From a virus, in the IMG/VR virus record IMGVR_UViG_3300036719_003459, positions 1 to 26,925 of that record: DNA of 26,925 nucleotides. One strand, written 5' to 3'. The position numbers were made by a program, and so were the translations under genes. Of the stretch, positions 1-6,118 are shown piece by piece; position 1 is the stretch's first letter; every line of letters starts with the position of its first letter. Below the pieces are notes generated by a model. The model was not told where the DNA came from and did not search any database. It worked only from the letters and a program-made list of their open reading frames with translations.

Positions 1-93
1 AGCCAATGTGATTCTCGCAAAATGCTTAGATGACGCTTCTAAATCGCGGTACTCCATTACATCAACGGGAACGGAAATTGTCTTTTTGCTCAT
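1..93 (-). CDS. Hypothetical protein, N-terminal part only
   Basis: An ATG at 93 opens a frame that stays open for 31 codons to the window edge, beginning MSKKTISVPVDVMEYRDLEA. The start is preceded by an A/T-rich leader (TTTTTAAAA) of the kind Bacteroidota use in place of a Shine-Dalgarno site, and by a promoter candidate about 50 bases upstream. The rest of the gene lies outside the window, so no family can be assigned. It is the only gene in this part of the window with a clear untranslated leader, so it probably begins a new transcription unit. Confidence 0.65.
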   Translation of the reverse strand, partial: MSKKTISVPVDVMEYRDLEASSKHFARITLA

Positions 94-143
94 TTTTAAA
101 AATTTAAGTGTGATGCCTTGCGGCGTTGTTGTTAATTGTACTG

Positions 144-175
144 TAAAGGTACGTTGAGATTTAGAAACAACCAAA
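144..175 (-). promoter_or_regulatory. Candidate Bacteroidota-type promoter for the gene at 1-93
   Basis: Read on the minus strand there is TTTG (172-175), a 20-base spacer and TACCTTTA (144-151), one mismatch from the Bacteroidota TAnnTTTG -7 element. A short GCC-GCAA-GGC hairpin (115-124) lies in the leader that would follow. This is the largest non-coding gap in this part of the window (94-197), which supports a regulatory role. Seen: the two boxes and spacing. Inferred: that it is active. Confidence 0.45.
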
Positions 176-197
176 CTCATTAACAATCATTAACAAA

Positions 198-404
198 TTA
201 ATCTCTCAACAGTTGCTTACCAGTAAAGGAACGTTCTTGAATCGGATTTGACTGCTTCATCTGCCATTGCAAAAATTCCTCACTTGTGATTGTCATTTCA
301 ACCAACCCGTTTGAAGGTTGGAGTGAATATGATTGTGGATAGCCTAATTCATTTATACTTTTCATTTCAGTTGGGTGAACCCAAACTTTGACTTGCCTGT
401 TCAT
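198..404 (-). CDS. Small hypothetical protein (68 aa)
   Basis: Starts MNRQVKVWVHPTEMKSINEL. The frame is open further upstream, but that part would lie wholly inside the neighbouring gene, so the ATG at 404 is chosen; it overlaps the end of the upstream gene by 38 bases. The protein reads as a mixed alpha/beta domain with no cysteine pair, membrane segment or motif I recognise. It is the last gene before the gap at 94-197, so it may end the long transcript that comes from higher coordinates. Confidence 0.6.
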   Translation of the reverse strand: MNRQVKVWVHPTEMKSINELGYPQSYSLQPSNGLVEMTITSEEFLQWQMKQSNPIQERSFTGKQLLRD

Positions 405-561
405 TTTGTTTTTCCTTAATTTGGTTATGAAGTTTTTGACGATAATTTTCAAGTTCTTCCAGAAAATTACTCGTTTCAATGTAAGTGAAATCTGCCAACC
501 CATACTCACTCAGGAGTTGTTCCAAGGTCAGATTCTTCAAGTCTTTTTCTAAATTCAGCAT
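367..561 (-). CDS. Small acidic helical hypothetical protein
   Basis: From the ATG at 561 the product is 64 residues, starting MLNLEKDLKNLTLEQLLSEY. It is strongly amphipathic (LEELENYRQKLHNQIKEKQ), which suggests a helical hairpin or short coiled coil. An in-frame ATG at 603 would add 14 residues but would lengthen the overlap with the HNH-like gene from 56 to 98 bases; the A-rich stretch GAAAAAGACA just before 561 favours the shorter form. No family recognised. Confidence 0.6.
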   Translation of the reverse strand: MLNLEKDLKNLTLEQLLSEYGLADFTYIETSNFLEELENYRQKLHNQIKEKQNEQASQSLGSPN

Positions 562-1168
562 TGTCTTTTTCGTTTTTGGCGTGACGATATTCTGCCCGAA
601 CATAAGCCCAAGTTGGGTTGTCGCCGTGATCTCTGTTTTGCAGGCTCATATTTGGGCCGGTTTTATTGTAATATAAATAAGCGTGATTGAAACATACCAA
701 TTCCATGTTTTCCAATATGCAATTGTCTTTATTTCCATCTTTCCACATCAACATCAACGGAACTTTATAATCAGTTATTCGTCTTTCATTGAACCCGCAA
801 ATATGACATTCTTCAACCATCAAACCTTCTTCAATCAACATTTGTTGAAGTTTTTCTTTACTATGAGTATGCTTCCGCCCATTAATAACTTCCAATGCAG
901 TTGCTTTTGGAGCAGTAGAAGTGAAGACGTGGTTTCCTTTTTTATGAAGGTCAAATAAAGATTTTCCAGTTTCTTTATCAATGTATCTACTCGCATACTT
1001 GCGCCAAGTTTCTGGCCTAATCTTTAAATATTTAAAGGCTTGACGATTGTTTTCGGTAATCGACATAACATAGCGAACCTCTTCTTCCGTAAGGTTGTAA
1101 GATTTTCGAGTCCACACGCCTTTGTGTGGGTCTAATTTTTTATCATTATAATCAAGTTCTCTATCCAA
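506..1168 (-). CDS. HNH-like zinc-finger DNA-binding protein (possibly inactive nuclease)
   Basis: 220 residues. The N-terminal third (about 24-60) reads as a helix-turn-helix (NNRQAFKYLKIRPETWRKYA). From about 118 to 165 comes an HNH-type treble clef: first zinc knuckle ECHICGF, then DGNKDNCILENMELVC, ending CFNHAYLYY. In active HNH nucleases a histidine precedes the D-G-x-x-x-N part; here that position reads LMLMWKDG, without histidine, so catalysis is doubtful. Proteins of this layout occur in large T4-like and jumbo phages. The start is a TTG at 1168 that overlaps the TAG stop of the upstream gene; there is no in-frame ATG before residue 34. It could be a regulator or recombination protein instead of a nuclease. 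Confidence 0.75.
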   Translation of the reverse strand: MDRELDYNDKKLDPHKGVWTRKSYNLTEEEVRYVMSITENNRQAFKYLKIRPETWRKYASRYIDKETGKSLFDLHKKGNHVFTSTAPKATALEVINGRKHTHSKEKLQQMLIEEGLMVEECHICGFNERRITDYKVPLMLMWKDGNKDNCILENMELVCFNHAYLYYNKTGPNMSLQNRDHGDNPTWAYVRAEYRHAKNEKDNAEFRKRLEESDLGTTPE

Positions 1169-1478
1169 GTTTAGCCTCCAAGCAATGAATAAACCAAGTA
1201 AGTGAAGAATAAAATAAACCAGTCCAAACCCATGAAATGGTTCCTATTTCTAAAAATTGCCCAACGTCAAACAAAAAGAATGCGACAAACCAACCTACCC
1301 AAACACCTGTGCAAAGGAAACAACCAAATAAATGCCCAATCCAACGTAACCCGATAAAATTCCTGTATTCCAAATCTCTCAACCATTTAAATAATGGAAA
1401 TGTCGATTCGCTTATTATTTGGGTAATATTGTAAGTAATGAATACGGAAAAAATAAGTTTGAATATTATAAAATTCAT
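1161..1478 (-). CDS. DUF1360-like integral membrane protein
   Basis: 105 residues, mostly hydrophobic, with about three membrane segments (roughly 2-20, 45-70 and 78-98). The stretch LFGCFLCTGVWVGWF carries the C-x-x-C followed by aromatic residues typical of DUF1360, a family of small membrane proteins in phages and bacteria with no known function. The ATG at 1478 overlaps the upstream stop (ATGA) and its own TAG stop overlaps the TTG start of the HNH-like gene, so it is embedded in the operon. The family assignment rests on the cysteine motif and topology only. Confidence 0.65.
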   Translation of the reverse strand: MNFIIFKLIFSVFITYNITQIISESTFPLFKWLRDLEYRNFIGLRWIGHLFGCFLCTGVWVGWFVAFFLFDVGQFLEIGTISWVWTGLFYSSLTWFIHCLEAKLG

Positions 1479-1729
1479 TTTCTCGATTTGATTAATTTAA
1501 AAGGTACATTGTTTTCTGCTAACCTTTGGTTCAACTTCATCAATTGTTCTAAGGGCGCAGAAGTTAGTAAAAATTGACCTTGCAGTTGTGCAAATTCAAT
1601 CGCGGCTTTACTTTTAGCCTCACTCCATTTCATGACAGTCATTAAACCATTTTTGATCGGTTCAGTATCTTGTCCGGTTTCGAACTTTAACAAAAGATTA
1701 TATTTTTCGTCTTTGCAACAATCAACCAT
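1475..1729 (-). CDS. Small hypothetical protein (84 aa)
   Basis: Starts MVDCCKDEKYNLLLKF at the ATG at 1729, with GGGA about ten bases upstream as a possible weak ribosome site. The second half is helical and leucine-rich (LEQLMKLNQRLAENNVPFKLI). It overlaps the small gene upstream by 43 bases, so the true start could be the internal methionine at residue 30. No known family recognised. It is coupled to the DUF1360-like gene by an ATGA junction. Confidence 0.65.
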   Translation of the reverse strand: MVDCCKDEKYNLLLKFETGQDTEPIKNGLMTVMKWSEAKSKAAIEFAQLQGQFLLTSAPLEQLMKLNQRLAENNVPFKLIKSRK

Positions 1730-1848
1730 TGATTTATCCCATCTAATGTTTTGTCTACCGATTCAGTTATGACTGAATAAATATTTAGTTTTCCAACCCT
1801 GATATAGCCAATGAAATGACCGTTTGAAGGTTTAATGATAATATTCAC
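1687..1848 (-). CDS. Very small hypothetical protein with GTG start (53 aa)
   Basis: The GTG at 1848 overlaps the TGA of the upstream gene (GTGA), the same kind of junction seen throughout the window. The product begins NIIIKPSNGHFIGYIRVGKL after the start residue and ends KTKNIIFC. It looks like a small beta-rich domain followed by a helix. It fills what would otherwise be a 115-base gap. The 43-base overlap with the next gene and the non-ATG start keep confidence moderate. Confidence 0.5.
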   Translation of the reverse strand: MNIIIKPSNGHFIGYIRVGKLNIYSVITESVDKTLDGINQWLIVAKTKNIIFC

Positions 1849-2270
1849 TTATGAAGTCTCCTTTTTCCTGCTTCTTTAACTAACATCTTTCCGATATCAT
1901 AAACCTTACTGAAATGAGCCAATTCAGGTTCTTTTTCCTTTTTCGGCTCAGGTTCCTCTACCGGAGGTTCTTCTTCTGGACTTGGTTCTGAGTTAGAACT
2001 TCCTTTTTTCTCTTTTTCTTCTTCCGGTTTTTGAGTCATAAAGGCTTGTAATTGTTCCAACGTATAAGTTTGATTACCAACTTTTATTTGAGTTATATCT
2101 CTGTAATCAAACCTATGATCTTTACCATAAACATCGTAACCAATACCGTCGAGGTTGTCACTCAAATCACCTTTATCTGCAACATCGTACCAAACACTTC
2201 CAACACAAACCTTTAAAGGTTTTCTTTGGTCCAAATATTGTTGTAAAAACCTGTTATCAAAATAATACAT
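1845..2270 (-). CDS. Hypothetical protein with acidic proline-rich linker (141 aa)
   Basis: Residues 1-75 form a compact domain (LKVCVGSVWYDVADKGDL, later TQIKVGNQTYTLEQLQAF). Residues about 78-118 are a low-complexity linker of Glu, Pro, Lys and Ser (EEEPPVEEPEPKKEKEPE). A short basic tail follows (MLVKEAGKRRLHK). This domain-linker-tail layout suits an adaptor that tethers two partners, but I recognise no family. The ATG at 2270 lies 14 bases inside the preceding lysine-rich gene. Confidence 0.7.
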   Translation of the reverse strand: MYYFDNRFLQQYLDQRKPLKVCVGSVWYDVADKGDLSDNLDGIGYDVYGKDHRFDYRDITQIKVGNQTYTLEQLQAFMTQKPEEEKEKKGSSNSEPSPEEEPPVEEPEPKKEKEPELAHFSKVYDIGKMLVKEAGKRRLHK

Positions 2271-2412
2271 CTAAATCATTTCCTTTACGTTTTTTCTTTT
2301 TAAAATCTTTGTCCTTTTCAAGTTCAGGATTCCAATCTTTTTTCTTTTTTTTGATTTTTTCTTTTTCAGGAAGTTCTTCAAATTCTTCCCAATCATTCAA
2401 ATTAACTTTCAT
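2257..2412 (-). CDS. Very lysine-rich small protein (51 aa)
   Basis: The ATG at 2412 overlaps the TGA of the upstream gene (ATGA). The product begins MKVNLNDWEEFEELPEKEK and then becomes extremely basic (KIKKKKKDWNPELEKDKDF, KKKKRKG), ending NDLDVLF. More than a third of the residues are Lys or Arg, with an acidic patch near the N-terminus. Such a protein could bind nucleic acid or act as a charged scaffold; this is inference. It overlaps the next gene by 14 bases. Confidence 0.65.
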   Translation of the reverse strand: MKVNLNDWEEFEELPEKEKIKKKKKDWNPELEKDKDFKKKKRKGNDLDVLF

Positions 2413-2708
2413 TTTCTGAACTCTACGTTTTGAAGTCCTGCAAATAATTTTTCTAACGTATAATTTTTCCCCGTACTGGTAAAAAATTTAGTTGCCTCTA
2501 AAATATCCATTCTATCCTTTTGCATTAATGTTTCCATTATTGCCCAACCTTGGTGTTTGGTGAAAATGGCTTTATTGTAAAAATCATGATCTTTTGGATA
2601 TGTTCGCAAATAATCAATTCTCCCAAGTTGGTTAGTTTCAACTATTAAATCCTCGTCTTTAATTCCCGGCCATTGAGCATAAAAGATTGTTGGTTGTAAT
2701 TTACTCAT
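2409..2708 (-). CDS. Hypothetical protein (99 aa)
   Basis: Begins MSKLQPTIFYAQWPGIKDED and ends with a helix, GKNYTLEKLFAGLQNVEFRK. The phrase YTLE(K/Q)L also occurs in the 141-residue protein two genes downstream, which may point to a shared short motif, but the rest does not align by eye. No transmembrane segment, metal motif or nucleotide-binding loop is visible. The start lies 8 bases inside the preceding 51-residue gene. Confidence 0.65.
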   Translation of the reverse strand: MSKLQPTIFYAQWPGIKDEDLIVETNQLGRIDYLRTYPKDHDFYNKAIFTKHQGWAIMETLMQKDRMDILEATKFFTSTGKNYTLEKLFAGLQNVEFRK

Positions 2709-2856
2709 CGGAACCTTGATTTTTATTTCTTGAATTCGGGTAAAAGGTTCGATGTAATAATTCTTTATAAATCATTCGGCGTAAATAAGTTTTCTCATTT
2801 TGTTGATTCAACATATTTTTCAATTCTTCTGTTGTATATTCATGTAGTGGTTTCAT
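2701..2856 (-). CDS. Small hypothetical protein (51 aa)
   Basis: An ATG at 2856 opens 51 codons beginning MKPLHEYTTEELKNMLNQQN and continuing EKTYLRRMIYKELLHRTF: two amphipathic helices, the second basic. It overlaps the gene upstream by 17 bases and the one downstream by 8, so the three are probably translationally coupled. Function unknown. Confidence 0.6.
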   Translation of the reverse strand: MKPLHEYTTEELKNMLNQQNEKTYLRRMIYKELLHRTFYPNSRNKNQGSDE

Positions 2857-3016
2857 TCGTCACTGTTTTAATTGCTTCTTTAAATCTTTCTAAAAACCAA
2901 TTCGCTTCAAGTTCACTTTCTTGTGCTTGTAATAAAAAGGATTGTTTTCCTATTGTTATTTTCGGATGCCAACCTTTTAATGATTTTTGAAGTGAATATT
3001 TAATTTCAGGTTTCAT
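2840..3016 (-). CDS. Small hypothetical protein (58 aa)
   Basis: The ATG at 3016 overlaps the stop of the GT2 gene (ATGA). The product begins MKPEIKYSLQKSLKGWHPK and has a beta-rich first half and helical second half (AQESELEANWFLERFKEAIK). The even-length fit between its neighbours and the lack of internal stops support it as a real gene. No family recognised. Confidence 0.6.
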   Translation of the reverse strand: MKPEIKYSLQKSLKGWHPKITIGKQSFLLQAQESELEANWFLERFKEAIKTVTNETTT

Positions 3017-4293
3017 TTCAAAGTTATGGGTTCATTTTTACAAACAATCAATTCTTTTTCATACGTTTGAAGTGAACGTATTGTTATTTTTAAATTTCCG
3101 AGTTCAAATTCCCCAAGTTCGTTTGCTTGGGTTATGATATCACTCAAATGTTGAATATTTATAAAGTCAGTTTGATTGAACCTTTGACCGTCAATTTCAA
3201 CAATTACGTCGGTTTCACACGCACCATACTCCATCTTTGTTTTCAAATCAAACTTCGTATTATGTTGTTCACGTTTAACATAAGTATCAATAATTTCTTG
3301 TTCCAATTCGACATAAACCAATCTGTCGCACCAAGGTTCTAATGCTGAAATAAAATCATAACCACAATTTCGAAGAATAAAGCCGATATTTCGTCTATGT
3401 TTAGGCATTATAGGATGATGCCATTCGTCATGTTTCGGAAATGATTGCCATTTCCTGATGAAATTTAACATTGAATTTCTGTTGTTAAATTCCCATTCTT
3501 CTGAACTTTTGCCCGGAGTTGTTAAATATGGATTAAACCTTGAACCTCTACACGTCATGTGATAACAATATCCTTCACGAGTTTGAACAAATTCAGTTCC
3601 GTTTAATAAAAATCTATTCCACAGATCATCGTCTTCTTTGGATTGTGGTGTAAACAAGTAATCGTGACCGTTTATTTCTAAAAATTCATCTTTACAAACT
3701 GTCCACGGAGCAAAAATTCCAGATGTGGTTCCTTTCAACGGAACATTAAATTTCATAGGTTGATTTGGATTGAAATTACAAGTATATTCCCAGTTATCTA
3801 ATCTTGACCAAACATCTAACTGAGCAAATAAACCGTCCTCATCAAAACTTTCAGGTTCAATTCCAAAATTACCAACTATCTTTTCCTTCCCACCCGGGTG
3901 AAGTGGCGGCTCTATTCGTGTAAGCGACACTATACGGTTTTTTATCAAATTCTCCCCATCATACATCAACTTTTCAATTTCATCCAATGCTCCCGGACAA
4001 AGATACATATCACAATGCCAAACCATTACCAAATCAGTTTCAACAATGTCTTCGACAATTTTATTGTAAAGAATTGTAAGACCTAACCGTTCTGGTCCTG
4101 AATTGACAATATATTTAAAATAGGGGTCTTTTTTGGAAAGTTCCTCATACCATTCTAATGTTCCATCAGTACAAGCATCAACTGCCGAGCAAATCCAAAC
4201 TTCGTGGTTTCCTTGATTCTTCCTAATTGAATCGTAACTCCACTTAAAATATTTTAAGTTATTTCTGTTGGGGACAATAAGTGAAATTTTCAT
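3013..4293 (-). CDS. Glycosyltransferase, GT2-like (GT-A fold)
   Basis: 426 residues. The N-terminus MKISLIVPNRNNLKYFKWSY is the first strand of a GT-A fold, and ICSAVDACTDGTLEWYEE matches the usual S-x-D-x-x-x-D-x-T region that binds the nucleotide. VMVWHCDMYLCPGALDEIEK (about 89-108) occupies the place of the metal-binding D-x-D loop. The fold continues to about residue 275; the C-terminal 150 residues (SALEPWCDRLVYVELEQEII onward) form an extra domain I do not recognise. The protein should transfer a sugar from a nucleotide-sugar; donor and acceptor are unknown. ATGA junctions link it to both neighbours. Confidence 0.8.
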   Translation of the reverse strand: MKISLIVPNRNNLKYFKWSYDSIRKNQGNHEVWICSAVDACTDGTLEWYEELSKKDPYFKYIVNSGPERLGLTILYNKIVEDIVETDLVMVWHCDMYLCPGALDEIEKLMYDGENLIKNRIVSLTRIEPPLHPGGKEKIVGNFGIEPESFDEDGLFAQLDVWSRLDNWEYTCNFNPNQPMKFNVPLKGTTSGIFAPWTVCKDEFLEINGHDYLFTPQSKEDDDLWNRFLLNGTEFVQTREGYCYHMTCRGSRFNPYLTTPGKSSEEWEFNNRNSMLNFIRKWQSFPKHDEWHHPIMPKHRRNIGFILRNCGYDFISALEPWCDRLVYVELEQEIIDTYVKREQHNTKFDLKTKMEYGACETDVIVEIDGQRFNQTDFINIQHLSDIITQANELGEFELGNLKITIRSLQTYEKELIVCKNEPITLK

Positions 4294-4493
4294 TTAACTT
4301 TTTCTTTTGCAAGTTGATATAATTCTTCTGGAACTTCGGTGTTAACGATCATATCATATTCGTCTTTGAAGGGATACAATCCTACTTCTTCCATTAACAT
4401 TTGAATGACTCTTTCGTTGGGAGTTTCCCATTTCCAATCACCATAATACATTGATTTTGCAAATAATTTGCAGATTACTTCGCATTTGTTCAT
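4290..4493 (-). CDS. Small hypothetical protein (67 aa)
   Basis: Starts MNKCEVICKLFAKSMYYGDW at the ATG at 4493, which overlaps the stop of the frame ending at 4490. The rest is acidic and helical (ERVIQMLMEEVGLYPF, PEELYQLAKEKVK). No known family recognised. It ends in an ATGA junction with the GT2 gene. Confidence 0.65.
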   Translation of the reverse strand: MNKCEVICKLFAKSMYYGDWKWETPNERVIQMLMEEVGLYPFKDEYDMIVNTEVPEELYQLAKEKVK

Positions 4494-4615
4494 ATTAAAC
4501 TTTCGTATTTATCTATAATTTTAGAATCAACATTCAAAATTTCTCGGCCTTGCATGGTTGGAAATAAAACTTTTATTTGTGTCACAATTTCCTCCCATCT
4601 TTTTATAATCACCAT
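4490..4615 (-). CDS. Short ORF, or displaced C-terminus of the upstream gene
   Basis: An ATG at 4615 opens 41 codons beginning MVIIKRWEEIVTQIKVLFP and ending SKIIDKYESLI. It ends in an ATGA junction with the next gene, as real genes here do. It overlaps the end of the upstream gene by 89 bases in another frame. The text reads more like protein than the upstream gene's own tail, so it may be that gene's true C-terminus after a one-base slip in the A-run near 4605. Either reading makes these codons coding. Confidence 0.5.
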   Translation of the reverse strand: MVIIKRWEEIVTQIKVLFPTMQGREILNVDSKIIDKYESLI

Positions 4616-4898
4616 CAATTTGCGATTTCAGATTTTTGAAACTATTGAAAAACTTTTCTATATCGAAATAACCACAATTATGGTATTTTCTGACAATCAT
4701 TGGTAAAAAAATTGCTGCAAAATTTTCATGATTGACCGTTTTATCGTCATTAACAAATGAAACTAAACGATTCGCGCCTATTTCCAATAAACATGATAAT
4801 TCAAATTGTTGTTCAATATCAAGTCCTTCGATCAATCCAGTAGATTTCCATTTTTTATAATATTTGATTGCGTCTATTAAAATGATTTCTCGCTTCAT
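4527..4898 (-). CDS. Hypothetical protein, C-terminus possibly frameshifted
   Basis: 123 residues from the ATG at 4898 (starting MKREIILIDAIKYYKKWKS); a TTG two codons upstream is less likely. The body is helical (GLDIEQQFELSCLLEIGANR, YFDIEKFFNSFKNLKSQ). After residue about 100 the sequence becomes unlike the rest (GGNCDTNKSFISNHARPRN). Removing one A from the AAAAA run would continue the protein into the frame ending at 4490, giving a smoother helical tail and the usual ATGA contact with the next gene. No family recognised. Confidence 0.6.
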   Translation of the reverse strand: MKREIILIDAIKYYKKWKSTGLIEGLDIEQQFELSCLLEIGANRLVSFVNDDKTVNHENFAAIFLPMIVRKYHNCGYFDIEKFFNSFKNLKSQIDGDYKKMGGNCDTNKSFISNHARPRNFEC

Positions 4899-4900
4899 TT

Positions 4901-5125
4901 TCAAATTTGTTTAATTATTGGTAAGTTGCCTGAAAACCCTTCAATTGAATAAATGCTTTCAGTTTCATATTTTTCAATTAGAACCATTTGCAATATCCCA
5001 TCTTTTCGTATTAACCCAAACGTATAATAATCACCTAAATTTATGAACTTCCCACTATGATAGCAAACCATTTGCAAATCATTGTATTTTTTAGAAGTCA
5101 TACGTTGCCATTTAATTTCTTGCAT
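4901..5125 (-). CDS. Small hypothetical protein (74 aa)
   Basis: The ATG at 5125 gives MQEIKWQRMTSKKYNDLQMV, continuing through a beta-rich middle (GKFINLGDYYTFGLIRK, LQMVLIEKYETESIYSI). The frame is open for another 123 bases upstream, but that part is the translated tRNA-like element, so it is rejected as coding. The start codon lies two bases after the 3' end of that element, so the RNA and this gene must share a transcript or be separated by processing. Function unknown. Confidence 0.6.
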   Translation of the reverse strand: MQEIKWQRMTSKKYNDLQMVCYHSGKFINLGDYYTFGLIRKDGILQMVLIEKYETESIYSIEGFSGNLPIIKQI

Positions 5126-5127
5126 AG

Positions 5128-5228
5128 TTGGATGTATAGGATTCGAACCTATATGGAAAATCTCAGGCATATTTGATATATTACAATTTTCCTCACCGCG
5201 AGCGTCTAACCAATTCCGCCAACATCCA
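5128..5228 (-). tRNA. Aberrant class II tRNA-like element (isotype unresolved)
   Basis: The ends fold as a tRNA. There is a perfect 7-bp acceptor stem (TGGATGT with ACATCCA, discriminator A) and a perfect T-arm (ATAGG, loop TTCGAAT, CCTAT). The D-arm GCGGAATTGGTTAGACGC is of the type common in tRNA-Leu. Between the D-arm and T-arm lie 49 bases instead of the usual 32-40 for class II. The best anticodon arm I can draw is GCGGT-GAGGAAA-ATTGT, with three G-U pairs, anticodon GGA (Ser) and A instead of the nearly invariant U33. A stronger 7-bp pairing, GGAAAAT with ATTTTCC, competes with it. CCA is not encoded. It may be a decayed or interrupted tRNA, or a tRNA-shaped RNA with another role. Confidence 0.55.
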
Positions 5229-5247
5229 ATTTTAATTTCAGTACCCA

Positions 5248-5264
5248 AACCGTCATTTACGGTT
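5248..5264 (-). terminator. Hairpin between hsp20 and the tRNA-like element
   Basis: AACCGT, a five-base loop and ACGGTT form a perfect 6-bp stem-loop 6 bases after the Hsp20 stop codon. Only TTTGGG follows on the transcribed strand, so there is no proper U-tract. It could be a weak terminator, an RNA processing site freeing the tRNA-like element, or a stabiliser of the hsp20 mRNA 3' end. Confidence 0.4.
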
Positions 5265-5270
5265 ATTTAA

Positions 5271-5843
5271 TTATTTGAATTGTTCTTTAAAATTTTCTAC
5301 AATTTTGTCTTGAATTTCTGAATCTAACTCGACAGTTCCAAATTTTGAACTGGCGGCGGCAAGACGTTCTCCCATTGCAATTTTCTTCCAATTTGAGGCA
5401 GTGTCCAAGATCGGAACTTCCTCAGGTTTGGCCTCTTTCGCAAAAGGAATGTAGATTGTCAAAATTCCATTCTCAAACACGGATTGAATTCCTGTATGGT
5501 CAAATTTTGATGTAATTTGCCAAGTAAAATCAAAATCTCGTTTGATAATGTTCCTTTTAACATAAGTTCGCTTAGATTCATCTTCCCGGTTTGAACGGTT
5601 GTATTTGATTCTAAGTTTATCCGATGTTTTAGTTACTTGAATATCCTCGCGTTTGGCATCCAAAATTGGAATTTCAAAAACTAAAAATTCATCGTTGAAC
5701 CAACTGTCTAATGGATAAGGAACCTTTGTTAAATCGCCGAAAGGTTCAAATACTGATTTCCCTCTGGCTAACTCGTTACGGAATAAAAGGTTCAATTCCT
5801 GAAAAAATGGGTCATTTGCGATCCCTGCTCTGTATTGTGTCAT
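5271..5843 (-). CDS. Small heat shock protein, Hsp20 / alpha-crystallin family
   Basis: 190 residues. The alpha-crystallin domain covers about residues 45-145. Its first strands are WFNDEFLVFEIPILDAKRED, and the last conserved part, VFENGILTIYIPF, matches the family's A-x-x-x-N-G-V-L-x-x-x-x-P signature. An I-x-I/V-like anchor (VPIL) follows. It has a short N-terminal arm and an unusually long C-terminal extension of about 45 residues. Hsp20 proteins are ATP-independent holdases; phage versions are known in cyanophages and other T4-like phages, where a role in virion assembly or host stress is presumed. It has the strongest ribosome site in the window and a hairpin after its stop, so it may be highly expressed. 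Confidence 0.9.
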   Translation of the reverse strand: MTQYRAGIANDPFFQELNLLFRNELARGKSVFEPFGDLTKVPYPLDSWFNDEFLVFEIPILDAKREDIQVTKTSDKLRIKYNRSNREDESKRTYVKRNIIKRDFDFTWQITSKFDHTGIQSVFENGILTIYIPFAKEAKPEEVPILDTASNWKKIAMGERLAAASSKFGTVELDSEIQDKIVENFKEQFK

Positions 5844-5848
5844 TTGTT

Positions 5849-5855
5849 ACCTCCT
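5849..5855 (-). promoter_or_regulatory. Strong Shine-Dalgarno site of hsp20
   Basis: AGGAGGT lies 5-6 bases before the hsp20 ATG at 5843. It is a full anti-16S match, whereas nearly all other starts in the window rely on stop-start coupling or an A-rich leader. Bacteroidota genes rarely use such sites, so it stands out and suggests high or independent translation of this gene. Confidence 0.65.
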
Positions 5856-5899
5856 AAGATGGTTTATGAAATGACGGCTTGGGGTACTGAATATTTTTT

Positions 5900-6118
5900 T
5901 TATCGAATAACTGTTTCTTCAAATATTTCAAACAGTGAACGTTCAGGACAACTAATTATAAACTGAGCATTTTCAAACCAACTCGTCCTTCCCAAAAGTT
6001 TCAAATAAATCGTTTTTGTTTCAGAAGGCAAACCTTTTGCTGCCCCAACAATATCAAAAACGGTGTAACTGTAATTTTTTCCTTTCAACTTGAAAGTATT
6101 ACCAATTTCAATGTTCAT
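5900..6118 (-). CDS. Small beta-rich hypothetical protein (72 aa)
   Basis: Starts MNIEIGNTFKLKGKNYSYTV at the ATG at 6118, 11 bases inside the preceding glycosyltransferase gene. Alternating hydrophobic residues (SYTVFDIVGAAK, TIYLKLLGR) suggest a small beta-barrel of SH3-like type, a shape also suggested for the proteins at 15811 and 23953. The 56 bases between its stop and the hsp20 start hold no gene. Function unknown. Confidence 0.65.
   Translation of the reverse strand: MNIEIGNTFKLKGKNYSYTVFDIVGAAKGLPSETKTIYLKLLGRTSWFENAQFIISCPERSLFEIFEETVIR

Noticed and set aside
683-958. Plus-strand frame of 91 codons
   Set aside because: It is the antisense of the HNH-like gene, whose zinc motifs are clearly coding.
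2730-2990. 86-codon frame on the plus strand
   Set aside because: It lies opposite two small minus-strand genes that fit their neighbours exactly, has no ribosome site, and every supported gene in the window is on the minus strand.
5082-5270. Open frames on both strands across the tRNA-like element, including an N-terminal extension of the gene at 4901
   Set aside because: Their text (for example IGSNPIHP) is what a tRNA gene gives when translated; the real start is the ATG at 5125.
3841-5800. GGTTCAATTCC stretches that look like tRNA T-arms (3841, 5789)
   Set aside because: They lie in well-supported genes and no acceptor or D-arm can be drawn around them.
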